Counted from the stretch's first letter, positions 48,668 through 59,316 are shown. The stretch: 64,000 nucleotides of DNA from Gammaproteobacteria bacterium (GCA_021325575.1 JAJPGW010000007.1:62001-126000), one strand, 5' to 3'. Notes: generated by a model not told the origin, from the sequence alone. A program made the numbers and translations.

Positions 48668-49727
48668 CTCGTGCGCTGCCTTTTGCGATCAATTTCTCGC
48701 GCAGGGTTGAATCGAGCAATACTTTTTGTAATCCATCGTGGATAGCATCTTCACTGTAGGGGTCAACCAAGAGCCCTGCGTCGTTGGCAATTTCTGGCAT
48801 GGCCGTGATGTTGGAAGTCAAAACAGGTGTCCCTGAAGCAAACGCTTGCAATAATGTCAGGCCAAAACCTTCATGCAATGATGGGTGTGCATAAACACTC
48901 GCGCTTTGAAATAAAGCGCGCAGTTCTTCGAGTGAAACATAATCTAGCCAGCGGCCGTTTCCAGATGATTCTAATTGTTGAATCGTTTGCATGCTTTCTT
49001 CGGTGCCCCAGCCTTGGCGGCCGACTACGATTAATTGAAATTCATCACGCATATCTTTGGGTAATTTTAGATAAGCGCGAATTAGGCGGGGAAGATTTTT
49101 TTTCGGATGCAGGGTGCTTGTGAATAAAATAAATTTTTTGGTGAGAGAAAATTTTTGTAAAACGCGTTGTTTTTCTTCAAACGCTACCGTTTCAAACCAA
49201 AATGGGGAGATACCATTATAAATAGCAGTGATTTTATTTTCTGGAATGCCGCAATATTCGACTAACTCTTTTACCATTGAATGTGACACGGTAATAAAAT
49301 GCGTCGGCCAGCGCAAAGTGGAAGCACGTGCCCATTTTTTTAAGCGCGGAAAGCGCGTATTTAAAAACCATTCTGGAAATTTGAACATCAAAGCATCATG
49401 CAGCGTCGCAACCAGTGGAATTTTTTTTAATTTTGGAATCATGTGGTCTGTTGCATGAAATAAATCAATTCGGGACAAATGAGAATCTAACGCCCGATAA
49501 GGATTAATCAATGATGCGATGGTCTCACGCGTGTATGAAAAAGGAAAAAGCTGACTATTCGGTAACTGAGCGACAGAATTTTTTTGATTCGGAAAAGACA
49601 CGGGCACGAGGGATGAATGAGCCCGAGAAATTTCATCATACAAATTTTTCGTATAAGTCCCAATCCCGTCAATTTTGCCGTCGCTTAATAAAGGCTCGAT
49701 GGTGGTGCAGCTTAATCCTATGCGCAT
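48603..49727 (-). CDS. Family 4 (GT-B) glycosyltransferase
   Basis: A 374-residue GT-B enzyme: GIGTYTKNLYDEI near the start, STLHPKKNLPRLI, VVGRQGWG, and HPSLHEGFGLTLLQAF with the nucleotide-binding E-x7 pattern. The start at 49727 (MRIGLSCTTIEP) overlaps the previous gene by ten bases; the longer 49811 reading is unlikely. Its 3' end is duplicated at 41.6 kb. Confidence 0.93.
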   Translation of the reverse strand: MRIGLSCTTIEPLLSDGKIDGIGTYTKNLYDEISRAHSSLVPVSFPNQKNSVAQLPNSQLFPFSYTRETIASLINPYRALDSHLSRIDLFHATDHMIPKLKKIPLVATLHDALMFKFPEWFLNTRFPRLKKWARASTLRWPTHFITVSHSMVKELVEYCGIPENKITAIYNGISPFWFETVAFEEKQRVLQKFSLTKKFILFTSTLHPKKNLPRLIRAYLKLPKDMRDEFQLIVVGRQGWGTEESMQTIQQLESSGNGRWLDYVSLEELRALFQSASVYAHPSLHEGFGLTLLQAFASGTPVLTSNITAMPEIANDAGLLVDPYSEDAIHDGLQKVLLDSTLREKLIAKGSARVKEFSWEKCARETLNVYSNIE

Positions 49728-50842
49728 ACACCACTCGTTTTTTCTGAAATGATTTTTTTGAATTTTTGCTGAAAAAGTTCTGGCGCAAATCGTTCTGCAT
49801 TTTTTCGGCAATTTTCAGGGGTTAAGTGGTTCGCGTTTGCTTCGAATTTTTTAATTGCATCCGTTAAGCTAGAAACCGTTTGTTCAGCAAAAAATACGGC
49901 TGTCGGATTTTCCTGATCTAGTCCGCGCATCGTTTCCAGTGTGCCGCCTTTGCCAAATGCAATCACCGGTGTACCACAGCTTTGCGCTTCCAACGGAGTA
50001 ATTCCAAAATCTTCTTCGGCCGCAAAAACAAACGCTTTCGCGCGCTGCATTAAATCAATGAGTTTTTCATCGGGTTGATAACCCAGTAACTCCACATGGC
50101 TTGCAGCTTGCGATTTTATTTTATTAAAATCGGGCCCTGTACCTACCACAATTAATTTTTTGTCCGGCATGGTTGAAAATGTTTCGACGATCAAATCGAT
50201 TTTTTTATACGGTACAAAACGCGAAGCAGTGAGATAAAAATTTTCTTTATCATTTTTCGGAGTAAAACGATGAATATCGACGGGTGGATAAACCACTTCA
50301 GCATCCCGGCGATAAATTTTTTCAATACGTCGCGCAATATAATTTGAATTTGCGAGATAGTGATCGACGCCATTGGCTGTGCGTTGGTCCCAGATGCGCA
50401 TTTTGTGCAGGATTTTTTTGGCGATAAAGCCTTTAATCCCGCGATCCAATCCGGATTCCTGTAAATATTGGTGCTGCAAGTCCCAAGCATAACGCATAGG
50501 CGAATGCACATAGCTCACATGAAGCTGATTGGGTCCAGTAATAACCCCTTTGGCAACAGCATGAGAACTGGAAATAATCAGATCGTAATTCGACACATCC
50601 AGCTGTTCGATCGCAAGCGGCATCCAGGGCAGGTATTGGCGATAATATTTTTTCGCAAAGGGTAACTGTTGGATAAAAGTCGTGGTGACTGGCTTATTTT
50701 TAATAAATCCGCGATGGCCTGCCGGCAGAAAATCGACAACCGCAAAGAGGTCTGCCTCGGGATAACAGGTAAGTATTTCGGCCAAAACCCGCTCAGAACC
50801 CGCGTAAGTCACTAACCAATCACAAATAATTGCAATTTTCAT
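49718..50842 (-). CDS. Family 4 (GT-B) glycosyltransferase, WbaZ-like
   Basis: A 374-residue GT-B enzyme. It begins KIAIICDWLVTYAGSERVL, and has VSYVHSPMRYAWD, GVDHYLANSNYIARRI, FVPYKKIDL, and FVFAAEEDFGITPLEAQSCGTPVIA. This pattern resembles mannosyl or rhamnosyl transferases of O-antigen clusters. Start at 50842; an upstream ATG at 50917 would leave a non-conserved tail. Divergent from the initiating transferase gene. Confidence 0.92.
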   Translation of the reverse strand: MKIAIICDWLVTYAGSERVLAEILTCYPEADLFAVVDFLPAGHRGFIKNKPVTTTFIQQLPFAKKYYRQYLPWMPLAIEQLDVSNYDLIISSSHAVAKGVITGPNQLHVSYVHSPMRYAWDLQHQYLQESGLDRGIKGFIAKKILHKMRIWDQRTANGVDHYLANSNYIARRIEKIYRRDAEVVYPPVDIHRFTPKNDKENFYLTASRFVPYKKIDLIVETFSTMPDKKLIVVGTGPDFNKIKSQAASHVELLGYQPDEKLIDLMQRAKAFVFAAEEDFGITPLEAQSCGTPVIAFGKGGTLETMRGLDQENPTAVFFAEQTVSSLTDAIKKFEANANHLTPENCRKNAERFAPELFQQKFKKIISEKTSGVCA

Positions 50843-50929
50843 ATGTTTTGCTTTGTCAAAAGCGGTTAAATTCAATAAAATGGTGTATTCGCAAGAATAG
50901 CATAAATGAAGGTTCATTAGAACGAGTAG

Positions 50930-52336
50930 ATGATGTTACCCAAAGGCCTTTTAAAAGAATATTCCCAAGTCTTATCGCTCATCATGCGTGTAGTGGATAT
51001 TCTCGCAATCGCCTTATCCGGCTGGGCCGCTTTTTATTATAAATTTGGCTTGGTCGCCATGCCTTCTCGTTATGTGACGGCCGTATTGGCTGCCGGCTTA
51101 TTGACCCTGTTGGTTTTCCCCTTTTTTCATATTTACGAATCCGGTCGAATCAAAGGCATCTGGAAAAATATTCATAACCTCATTCGCGCCATCGGCACCG
51201 TTTTAATTATGCTTGCAGGCCTCGCTTTTTTAACTAAAACCGGTGAGCAATATTCTCGTGAATGGTTTATTGGCTGGTCGGCGTTTTCGTTTATTTTACT
51301 GATTATATTTCGTGCCCATTTACTGATTATTTTGCGATTGATGCGTGCACATGGTTGGAATGAACGGCGCGTGATCATTATGGGTGCGGGTGAATTAGGT
51401 CTGCGCTTGGTTGATACCGTGCAACAGGCGCTTTGGACGGGCATTCGGGTTGTCGAAATTTTTGATGATAATGCACAGCGTAAACCGAATGAAATTCATG
51501 GCATTCCCATTATTCAAACACCTAAAAATATCAGCGCTTATTTAACCTCGAAAAAAAATCTGGTCGATGAAATCTGGCTTGCTTTGCCACTAAGAGCAGA
51601 AAATCGCGTCAAAGAAATTTTGCACGAACTGCGTCACGATACGATTACCACGCGATTGATGCTGGATGTGTTTGGCATGGATTTGTTAAATCATTCCGTG
51701 AATGATTTTGCAGGTTTTCCTGTGTTGAATATTCGTTCGACGCCAATGATTGGCATGAACAGAGTCATTAAAGCAATCGAAGATAGACTATTAGCGGCGT
51801 TGATTTTATTATTGATTAGTCCTTTGATGATGTTAATTGCAATCGCAGTCAAACTGAGTTCTAAGGGTCCGATTTTTTATCGGCAAAAGCGCGTGAGTTT
51901 TAATGGCCATGAATTTGAAATGTTAAAATTCAGGACCATGCCGGTCAATGCCGAAGAGAAAACAGGCCCCGTATGGGCAAAAGCAGGTGAAAATCGCGCG
52001 ACAAAGGTCGGCCTTTTTCTCCGCAAAACCAGTTTAGATGAATTACCGCAATTTATTAATGTTCTGCGGGGCGATATGTCGATTGTCGGCCCAAGACCTG
52101 AGCGGTTGGTTTTTGTCGATCAATTTAAAAACCAGATTCCGCGCTACATGCAAAAACATCTGGTCAAAGCGGGCATCACCGGATGGGCGCAAGTGAATGG
52201 ATGGCGTGGCGATACCAGTTTGGAAAAACGCATTGAATATGATTTGTATTACATCGAAAATTGGTCGTTGCTGTTTGATTTAAAAATTATTTTTCTTACT
52301 TTTTTTCAGGGGTTTGTGAATAAAAATGCATACTAA
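50930..52336 (+). CDS. Undecaprenyl-phosphate sugar-1-phosphate transferase (WcaJ-like)
   Basis: A 468-residue polyprenyl-phosphate hexose-1-phosphate transferase. Four to five membrane helices lie in the N-terminal half (~20-125), followed by a Rossmann-like CoA-binding region (IIMGAGELGLRLV). The catalytic domain (from ~275) has KLSSKGPIFYRQKRV, FRTM, R-K-T-S-L-D-E-L-P-Q, GDMSIVGPRPE and GITGWAQVNGWRG. It starts assembly of a repeating unit on the lipid carrier, with UDP-glucose the usual donor. It overlaps galE by 11 bases. Confidence 0.93.
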   Translation: MMLPKGLLKEYSQVLSLIMRVVDILAIALSGWAAFYYKFGLVAMPSRYVTAVLAAGLLTLLVFPFFHIYESGRIKGIWKNIHNLIRAIGTVLIMLAGLAFLTKTGEQYSREWFIGWSAFSFILLIIFRAHLLIILRLMRAHGWNERRVIIMGAGELGLRLVDTVQQALWTGIRVVEIFDDNAQRKPNEIHGIPIIQTPKNISAYLTSKKNLVDEIWLALPLRAENRVKEILHELRHDTITTRLMLDVFGMDLLNHSVNDFAGFPVLNIRSTPMIGMNRVIKAIEDRLLAALILLLISPLMMLIAIAVKLSSKGPIFYRQKRVSFNGHEFEMLKFRTMPVNAEEKTGPVWAKAGENRATKVGLFLRKTSLDELPQFINVLRGDMSIVGPRPERLVFVDQFKNQIPRYMQKHLVKAGITGWAQVNGWRGDTSLEKRIEYDLYYIENWSLLFDLKIIFLTFFQGFVNKNAY

Positions 52337-53324
52337 AAAAATTCTAGTTGTCGGCGGTGCAGGATATATCGGTTCGCATATGGTGGCAGTTTTGCAGGAT
52401 GCGGGGTTTGATCCCATTGTGCTTGATGATTTGAGCACGGGCCATCGACATGCGGTGAAAGACGCTGAATTTGTGATGGGCGATATGGCCGATGACAATG
52501 TGTTGGAAACGATTTTTACTAAACATAAAATTCAAGCGGTGATGCATTTTGCAGCGTTTATTCAAGTGAATGAATCCGTAAAAAATCCCGCAAAATATTA
52601 TTTGAATAATGTCGCAGGCACGCTCAAATTATTGCAGGCGATGTTAAAACATGGCGTGAACCAATTTATTTTTTCTTCCACGGCTGCGGTGTTTGGTGAA
52701 CCGCGTTATACCCCGATGAATGAAGATCATCCACAAAGTCCTGTGAATGCCTATGGCAGCAGCAAATTGATGGTCGAAAAAATCCTGCAGGATTATACGC
52801 GTGCTTATCCGGATTTTCGTTTTATGACGCTACGCTATTTTAATGCGGCCGGCGCTCATCCCAATGGAAAGTTAGGTGAATGGCATGAACCAGAAACCCA
52901 TTTAATTCCAGTTATTTTAGAAGTCGCGAGCGGTAAACGTTCCGCCATTAATATTTTTGGTACCGATTATCCCACTCCAGATGGTACTTGCATTCGCGAT
53001 TACGTGCATGTAATGGATCTTTGCGAGGCACATTTACTTGCGCTGCAGGCATTGATGCAGGGCAAAAAAAGTAATTCTTATAACCTGGGTACCGGCCATG
53101 GTTTTTCCATTCGACAAGTCATTGATTGTGCGCGAGAAGTCACAAAATGTGATATCAAAACTGAAAATGCAGAGCGACGCGAAGGTGACCCTACCATTCT
53201 CGTCGCGGATCCTTCTCTCGCGATAGCAGAATTAAATTGGCAGCCCAAATATGCGGATCTTCCTACGATTATTGCGCATGCCTGGCAAGCCTCACGGATG
53301 AATGCCGAATTGAGTAGTGTATAA
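52326..53324 (+). CDS. galE: UDP-glucose 4-epimerase
   Basis: A 332-residue SDR epimerase: VVGGAGYIGSHM, VLDDLSTGHRHAV, SSTAAVFG, Y-x-x-x-K in NAYGSSKLMVEK, ALRYFNAAGA-type RYFNAAGAHP, and RDYVHVMDL. It interconverts UDP-glucose and UDP-galactose. Coupled to the initiating transferase gene. Confidence 0.95.
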   Translation: MHTKKILVVGGAGYIGSHMVAVLQDAGFDPIVLDDLSTGHRHAVKDAEFVMGDMADDNVLETIFTKHKIQAVMHFAAFIQVNESVKNPAKYYLNNVAGTLKLLQAMLKHGVNQFIFSSTAAVFGEPRYTPMNEDHPQSPVNAYGSSKLMVEKILQDYTRAYPDFRFMTLRYFNAAGAHPNGKLGEWHEPETHLIPVILEVASGKRSAINIFGTDYPTPDGTCIRDYVHVMDLCEAHLLALQALMQGKKSNSYNLGTGHGFSIRQVIDCAREVTKCDIKTENAERREGDPTILVADPSLAIAELNWQPKYADLPTIIAHAWQASRMNAELSSV

Positions 53325-53360
53325 TAGATCTTATAAATAGTGCTAAAACGAGGTAGTTTT

Positions 53361-53882
53361 ATGAAAAAGATCCTAATCGGTCTGTTTATTTTCATATTGG
53401 CGGGCGCAGTTTTTGCCGATACATCCGAGTCTAATTTTATCCATGGGAAAAAAAAGCAATTAACCCATCAAGTTCCGAATTGCCTTGATTTCACCCAATA
53501 TTTTCAATTCATCAATGGCGAAAAATTCAATCAAAATAATTTTGGTTTTTATCTTGAATCAGAAAATTTTAATGTGGATTCTACTTTGCACAGCGATGAA
53601 AAAATTAGCGGCGGTATTTCACCCATCGTTTATACCAATACTTTTACTGCGGCGGATGAAAGCATTCGTGCTGGAGAAGTCCATATTGCACACAAGTATC
53701 CTATTATTCCAATACAAGTGGCTCAAGCAGAATGTGAATTGGTATTTTCCTGTCGTTGCACAGCCTCAAATGGATGCTACACCGCAGTAGTCACCAATGG
53801 TGAACGTTGCAGCATTGGCGGTGGTGATGGCAGCCAGTCGGCACCTTATTACATCGAATTAGGTGGTGAGAATCCGAATTAA
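53361..53882 (+). CDS. Secreted 173-residue protein of unknown function
   Basis: A signal peptide ends AVFA-D near residue 20. The mature part begins with a hydrophilic stretch and ends with a cysteine cluster (CELVFSCRCTASNGC, GERCSIGGGDG). Not recognised. The start at 53361 has GAGGT upstream; the reading from 53340 puts residues before the signal. It converges on a glycosyltransferase gene with a four-base overlap. Confidence 0.75.
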   Translation: MKKILIGLFIFILAGAVFADTSESNFIHGKKKQLTHQVPNCLDFTQYFQFINGEKFNQNNFGFYLESENFNVDSTLHSDEKISGGISPIVYTNTFTAADESIRAGEVHIAHKYPIIPIQVAQAECELVFSCRCTASNGCYTAVVTNGERCSIGGGDGSQSAPYYIELGGENPN

Positions 53883-54997
53883 ATCGATTGATTAACGGGC
53901 AATTGCCAGAAAATTTCCATGAATTTTTGATGGGAAAAAGTCTGTTTGGCGCGCAGATAACCCACCTTGCCCCAGTGCTGTAAGGTTTCGCTAGAGGATT
54001 GATAAGCGTTAAGCATTTCTGTGGCTAATTTTTCAGGATTTTTAGCAGGAATTAGGGGACCTGCATTGCCAACCACTTCAGGAACACCATGCACGGCGGT
54101 TGCGATAATGGGAATTTCGGCAATCATTGCTTCGAGAAGTACGCGGCCAAACGCTTCTTGTGAAGAAGATGAAATATAAGCATCGAATGCTTTCATATAT
54201 CGAAAACTATCTTGTAAAAATCCAGTAAAAATAACATCGGAGGCAACATGAAGCTCTTGAGCGAGATTTTTTAAAAAAGTTTCCAGTTCGCCTTTGCCGA
54301 CGATGACTAATTTGGCGCGAGGGCAGGCGGGTTTGATTTTTGCAAATGCGCGTATTAGTGTTTCCTGGTCTTTATTTTTAACGAGACGGCCCATGTTGCC
54401 GAATAGAAAATCGTCCGCAGATAAATTCAAATGTTTGCGCGCAGCATTTTTTTCAAGTAGTTGAGATTCGGTTTTTTCGACATCAATCATATTGTGCAAG
54501 GTGATGACGCGTTCTGCAGGTACTCGCCAAATCGAGCGGCGAATATCATCTCGTACTGCATCGGAAACGCCTGCAAAAAACATGGTCTCCCGGGCGAGTA
54601 CAGCAACTGTCATTTTTCTGGCAAAAGAAGAAAGCGTATTCAATTCATGCATGACAAAAAAACAGGGTGGCAGCTTAATAAATTGCGCGACCCACATCAT
54701 GATATAACTCGGTTTGTAACGATGACAAATAATGCGGGCGAAGTTTTTTTTGCGGCAGAGCGTCAGCATTTTTTTAATCACGGACATTTTTAAATGGCGA
54801 ATGGATTTTTTAGGTGAATTTAAAAAAATGACCTCATCAGCGGTGTGCTTTTGCCGTATGGCTTCATCAGGTTCACCCGTTAAATAAACGACCGTTACCT
54901 CGAATTGATTTTTATCAAAAACGTCTGTGTATTGGTTATTGATATCAATAAATTGAGGCCCAAAACTATGGCCGAAAATTAAAATGTTTTTGCGCAT
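53879..54997 (-). CDS. Family 4 (GT-B) glycosyltransferase
   Basis: A 372-residue GT-B enzyme: NILIFGHSFGPQF, GNMGRLVKNKDQE, IVGKGELETFL, and SSSQEAFGRVLLEAM. The start at 54997 gives MRKNILIFGHS; the longer 55039 reading has no supporting features. It stands alone between convergent and divergent neighbours. Confidence 0.92.
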   Translation of the reverse strand: MRKNILIFGHSFGPQFIDINNQYTDVFDKNQFEVTVVYLTGEPDEAIRQKHTADEVIFLNSPKKSIRHLKMSVIKKMLTLCRKKNFARIICHRYKPSYIMMWVAQFIKLPPCFFVMHELNTLSSFARKMTVAVLARETMFFAGVSDAVRDDIRRSIWRVPAERVITLHNMIDVEKTESQLLEKNAARKHLNLSADDFLFGNMGRLVKNKDQETLIRAFAKIKPACPRAKLVIVGKGELETFLKNLAQELHVASDVIFTGFLQDSFRYMKAFDAYISSSSQEAFGRVLLEAMIAEIPIIATAVHGVPEVVGNAGPLIPAKNPEKLATEMLNAYQSSSETLQHWGKVGYLRAKQTFSHQKFMEIFWQLPVNQSI

Positions 54998-55092
54998 GGA
55001 ATTCTCATTTGAGTCTAGCCAAAGATTATACCAAAACAATATATTTTCAACTCATAAATATGATAATATTCAACCAATTTTAAGGGTTAGCT

Positions 55093-55980
55093 ATGTCAGA
55101 AATGAAAATCACCAAGGCGGTATTTCCGGTGGCGGGTTTGGGTACGCGCTTTTTGCCTGCGACCAAAGCCAATCCCAAAGAAATGATGCCTATCGTGGAT
55201 AAGCCTTTGATTCAATACGCAGTCGAAGAAGCGATTGCGGCCGGTATCACTGAGCTCATTTTCGTGACCTCCAGCAGTAAACGCGCGATCGAAGACCATT
55301 TTGACTCCAATTTTGAGCTGGAATCCAATTTATTGGAGCGTGGCAAATTTGAACTCTTAGAAATTGTGCGCGATATTTTGCCAGATGGCGTGTCGTCTGC
55401 TTATATCCGCCAGAAGTCGCCTCAGGGCCTTGGCCATGCTGTTTTGTGCGCCAAGCAATTGGTCATGAATGAACCATTCGCTGTTTTGCTGGCGGATGAC
55501 TTGATTGATGGTGGCGCGAATCCTTGTTTGCAGCAGATGGTAACCAAAGCTGTTCAAAATAATTCCAGCGTGATTGCAGTCCAACAAATCCCTCGTTCTG
55601 AAACTAAAAAATATGGCGTCGTGGATGTCGATCCTGCTGCTATGCCCCTCGCTGAGTTAAGAGGAATTGTGGAAAAGCCCCAACCAGAAGTTGCACCTTC
55701 CAGTTATGGCGTAGTCGGGCGCTATATTTTAACGCCGGCGATTTTTTCATTGCTGGAAAATACGGCGCGCGGTTCAGGTGGCGAATTGCAATTAACCGAT
55801 GCGATTGCCAAATTATTAGTTCAGGAAAAAGTGTTTGCGTACCAATTTGAAGGCAAACGCTACGATTGCGGCAATAAATTAGGTTATCTCGAAGCAACGC
55901 TCGCTTACGCATTAAAACATCCTGAGTTGGCAGATGATTTCAAGCGCAGTTTGCAAGGTTTTGCAGCATGCCTGGATTAA
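55093..55980 (+). CDS. galU: UTP-glucose-1-phosphate uridylyltransferase
   Basis: A 295-residue enzyme that makes UDP-glucose: [37 protein letters not shown] (given in parts), [22 protein letters not shown], and [13 protein letters not shown]. Supplies galE, ugd and the initiating transferase. Coupled by TAATG to the next gene. Confidence 0.97.
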   Translation: MSEMKITKAVFPVAGLGTRFLPATKANPKEMMPIVDKPLIQYAVEEAIAAGITELIFVTSSSKRAIEDHFDSNFELESNLLERGKFELLEIVRDILPDGVSSAYIRQKSPQGLGHAVLCAKQLVMNEPFAVLLADDLIDGGANPCLQQMVTKAVQNNSSVIAVQQIPRSETKKYGVVDVDPAAMPLAELRGIVEKPQPEVAPSSYGVVGRYILTPAIFSLLENTARGSGGELQLTDAIAKLLVQEKVFAYQFEGKRYDCGNKLGYLEATLAYALKHPELADDFKRSLQGFAACLD

Positions 55981-57461
55981 TGCTTTCTAAAAACCGCGTT
56001 TATTTTTTTGCGGGTTTCATCAGTATTATTTTATCTATTTGGTCTTCTCTCAAAGAATCGGTCATTAATCCCGATGCGATTTGTTATTTGCAAAGTGCGG
56101 CTTCCATGAATTTAGGCTTGGATACCGCGATGCATGTGTGTGATCAGGCTAAGTGGCCTTTTTATTCCGCGTTGATTTTTGGTTTTGCTCATCTTACTTC
56201 GCTTTCATTTTTGCATTCGGCTGATGTGCTCGATGGATTATTTTCACTGATTTCAGTTTTGACTTTTATTCGTATCGTCCAATTTTTGCAGCCATCGAAA
56301 CGCATTTTATGGTGTGCAGCATTAGTTATTTTATTAGCCCATGAATTTAACGATGTGCGGGTTTATATTATTCGGGATCATGGATTTTGGGCGTTTTATT
56401 TAGTATCGGTGTTATTTTTATTGCAGTATTTCCGAGGATATAAGCTAATTCATGCATTAGGGTGGAGTAGTGCGATCATCATTGCTGCATTGTTTCGGGT
56501 TGAGGGAATTATTTTTCTTATTGCACTGCCGCTGCTTGTTTTGTTTTATCCAGATAAAAAATTTATTTCGCGGATCCGATCCTATTTAACGCTCAATGCG
56601 TTGACGCTTGCAATAATAGCATTTGGCGCCGCTTTTTTAATTTTTCATGCGCATCAAACAGAAAATTTCGGTCGTTTGCACGAAGTCAAATTTCAATTAT
56701 TTAACAGCTATCAAATGATCGCTGATCGTTTTCACGCGAATGCAAATATTATCGGACAACAGGTTTTAAGCCAGTATGCCGTGCATGATGCTGCGATGAT
56801 TTTGGGGTTAGTGCTGGTCGTTTGGTATTTTATCAGTGTCATTGGTAATCTTTCATTGATTTACAGTTTTCTCGTGATTTTTGCCTGGAGCAAAAAATTA
56901 TTACGCGCAGAAAAAAGTGATCATTGGGTACTTTGGGCATACGCTTTTATCAATGTTGTTGTGACCGCCATTTTCCTTGCCGAAAATATGTTTTTGTCGA
57001 AACGGTATTTAATGGCACTTTCATTGACTTTGATGTTATGGGCGCCTTTTGCCTTGGATTATTTCTTTTCGATCGCCAAAAAAACCAAATGGCCAGTGAT
57101 TTTAGTCCTATTTTTTATGATCCTCTGGTCCCTCGGCGGCATTTTTGATTTTGGCTATTCCAAACAATACATTCGAGATGCAGGTGACTGGTTAGCTCAA
57201 AATGTTCCAGCAAAAGCAAGCCTTTATAGCAATGATTATCAGGTAATGTATTATTCAGGCCATTTTGGCAATGCGATTTTTGAGAAATCAAAAGCCTATT
57301 CCAATGAAAATATTTTTGCGAATTCCCATTTAAAACACTATGATTATGTAGCCTTACGGGTCAATAAACAGGATTCCATGGATTTCAAAAAACTGGGCCA
57401 AAAGGTCCAGGAATTTTCCAACAAACGCGGCGATAAAGTCGTAATTTTTAAAGTGCATTAG
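55980..57461 (+). CDS. Polytopic membrane glycosyltransferase-like protein (GT-C type)
   Basis: A 493-residue protein with about ten membrane helices and a soluble C-terminal part (~400-493). The early loop after helix one holds VINPDAICYLQSA, with an acidic residue in the place used by GT-C enzymes, and IIRDHGFWAFY lies in a second loop. This resembles ArnT/PMT-type transferases that use lipid-linked sugars, but no exact family is recognised. The start at 55980 overlaps the galU stop by one base; twelve bases separate it from ugd. Confidence 0.82.
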   Translation: MLSKNRVYFFAGFISIILSIWSSLKESVINPDAICYLQSAASMNLGLDTAMHVCDQAKWPFYSALIFGFAHLTSLSFLHSADVLDGLFSLISVLTFIRIVQFLQPSKRILWCAALVILLAHEFNDVRVYIIRDHGFWAFYLVSVLFLLQYFRGYKLIHALGWSSAIIIAALFRVEGIIFLIALPLLVLFYPDKKFISRIRSYLTLNALTLAIIAFGAAFLIFHAHQTENFGRLHEVKFQLFNSYQMIADRFHANANIIGQQVLSQYAVHDAAMILGLVLVVWYFISVIGNLSLIYSFLVIFAWSKKLLRAEKSDHWVLWAYAFINVVVTAIFLAENMFLSKRYLMALSLTLMLWAPFALDYFFSIAKKTKWPVILVLFFMILWSLGGIFDFGYSKQYIRDAGDWLAQNVPAKASLYSNDYQVMYYSGHFGNAIFEKSKAYSNENIFANSHLKHYDYVALRVNKQDSMDFKKLGQKVQEFSNKRGDKVVIFKVH

Positions 57462-57473
57462 GAGGTCTTTGCT

Positions 57474-58808
57474 GTGAATATCACGGTAATTGGAGCGGGG
57501 TATGTCGGGTTGGTCACCAGTGCTTGTTTTGCTGAGCTTGGCAATCAAGTTACTTGTATTGATGTGAACAAACAGAAAATCGCTAATTTGAAAAAAGGGA
57601 TTTTGCCGATCTATGAACCGGGCCTGGAATCCATGGTGATTTCCAACCTCAATAACAAACGCCTGCATTTTGCGACCTCATTAAAAGATTCCGGCGCAGA
57701 ACCCCAAGTGATTTTTATTGCAGTTGGAACACCGAGTGATAAAGACGGTTCGGCGGATATGCAATTTGTGTTGGAAGCGGCACGAAATATTGGTTCGTAT
57801 ATCAAACATTATTGCGTAGTAGTCGATAAATCCACAGTACCTGTCGGTGTCGCCGATCAAGTCGAAGAAATTATCAAAACCGAATTAAAAAAACGAAAAC
57901 TCAAGATCAAATTTGATATTGTCAGCAATCCCGAATTTTTACGCGAGGGCGCGGCCATAGATGATTTTATGCAGCCTGATCGTATTATCGTCGGCCTTAA
58001 TTCCAAAAATGCGAAAAATATCATGTTGGAATTATATAAACCGATTTTGCGTAATCCAGAACGCATTTATTTCATGAATATTAAAGATGCGGAAATGACA
58101 AAATATGTCGCGAACGCGATGCTTGCGACTAAGATTTCTTTCATGAATGAAATGTCTGTGCTGTGTGATCGCATGGGTGTTGATGTTGACAATGTGCGAA
58201 TTGGTATTGGTGCAGATTCTCGTATCGGCAATTCTTTTATTTATCCGGGTTGTGGGTACGGCGGTTCTTGTTTCCCAAAAGATGTCAAAGCGCTCATCAA
58301 AATGGCTGAAAATCATGATGTGAATCCTTATGTGTTGCGCGCCGTCGAAGAAAGAAATCATCATCAAAAACATGTTTTACCCGAAAAAATCTTCAAAATT
58401 TTCGGCGAAGATTTGTCAGATATCAAAATCGGTGTTTGGGGATTATCATTCAAACCGGGCACGGATGATATGCGGGAAGCATCCTCTTTGGTTCTGCTCG
58501 AAAAATTATTGACGCACAATGCTAAAGTCCAAGCGTATGATCCCGTTGCAATGCCTGTTGCACGTGAAATGCTGCCAAAAGACTGGTTTAAATCCGGCAA
58601 ATTACATCTTTCCGATCATCAATATGAAGCAGTAAAAGATGTTGATGCGTTAGTTCTCGTGACAGAATGGAAATCATTTTGTTATCCCGATTTATCCGTC
58701 ATGAAAAAATTAATGAAACGGCATATTATTCTGGATGGGCGTAATCAATATGATCCGCAACAAATTAAAGACGCTGAATTTGAATACTACGGAATAGGAC
58801 GCGAATAA
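57474..58808 (+). CDS. ugd: UDP-glucose 6-dehydrogenase
   Basis: A 444-residue enzyme forming UDP-glucuronate. Start is GTG with AGGAGG upstream. Marks: VIGAGYVGLVTSACFAELG (in parts), YEPGLESMV, SNPEFLREGAA, EMTKYVANAMLA, and the catalytic-cysteine motif GCGYGGSCFPKD. It serves as a normal reference for the cysteine-less paralogue at 21088. Confidence 0.96.
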   Translation: MNITVIGAGYVGLVTSACFAELGNQVTCIDVNKQKIANLKKGILPIYEPGLESMVISNLNNKRLHFATSLKDSGAEPQVIFIAVGTPSDKDGSADMQFVLEAARNIGSYIKHYCVVVDKSTVPVGVADQVEEIIKTELKKRKLKIKFDIVSNPEFLREGAAIDDFMQPDRIIVGLNSKNAKNIMLELYKPILRNPERIYFMNIKDAEMTKYVANAMLATKISFMNEMSVLCDRMGVDVDNVRIGIGADSRIGNSFIYPGCGYGGSCFPKDVKALIKMAENHDVNPYVLRAVEERNHHQKHVLPEKIFKIFGEDLSDIKIGVWGLSFKPGTDDMREASSLVLLEKLLTHNAKVQAYDPVAMPVAREMLPKDWFKSGKLHLSDHQYEAVKDVDALVLVTEWKSFCYPDLSVMKKLMKRHIILDGRNQYDPQQIKDAEFEYYGIGRE

Positions 58809-58815
58809 CATTCAC

Positions 58816-59316
58816 ATGAAAGGGATTTTAAAATTCATCAAGGAAGAAATTTTGCTGGTCATTCCGGCAATTATTTATTTTTGCATCGCATTTAATTTGA
58901 TTTTTTTTACGATTGGTTTATCGCTTCGGCCTGGTTCTCCGCGCTATTTAAGTTATCTCAGCGTAACGATTATGGCGCTTGCGGCGGGAAAAATTATTTT
59001 GATTGTCGATGCGTTGCCGTTTATTAATGCATTTCCAAAAAAACCGTTGATTTACAATATCTCATGGAAATTTTTCATTTTTGCGACGGTGATTTTTTTG
59101 GTGAGTGTTGCGGACAATTTAATTGAACTGCGCATGAAGCATGGGTCGTTCGCGTTAGCCTTCCAATACGTATCGCACGAATTATCTTCACCGCTCTTCT
59201 GGTCCGGTCAAATCTGGTTATTTCTCACTTTTTTAATTTATATTATTTTTAGTGAATTTAACCGGGCCGTTGGACGCGGGAAGATTATTCGTATGCTTTT
59301 AAAGCGCCCTGATTAA
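58816..59316 (+). CDS. Small integral membrane protein
   Basis: A 166-residue protein with four membrane helices (~14-37, 44-64, 85-103, 131-152) and a short basic tail. No family recognised; it follows ugd by seven bases and ends the galU operon, so a minor role in the same envelope pathway is possible. Confidence 0.8.
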   Translation: MKGILKFIKEEILLVIPAIIYFCIAFNLIFFTIGLSLRPGSPRYLSYLSVTIMALAAGKIILIVDALPFINAFPKKPLIYNISWKFFIFATVIFLVSVADNLIELRMKHGSFALAFQYVSHELSSPLFWSGQIWLFLTFLIYIIFSEFNRAVGRGKIIRMLLKRPD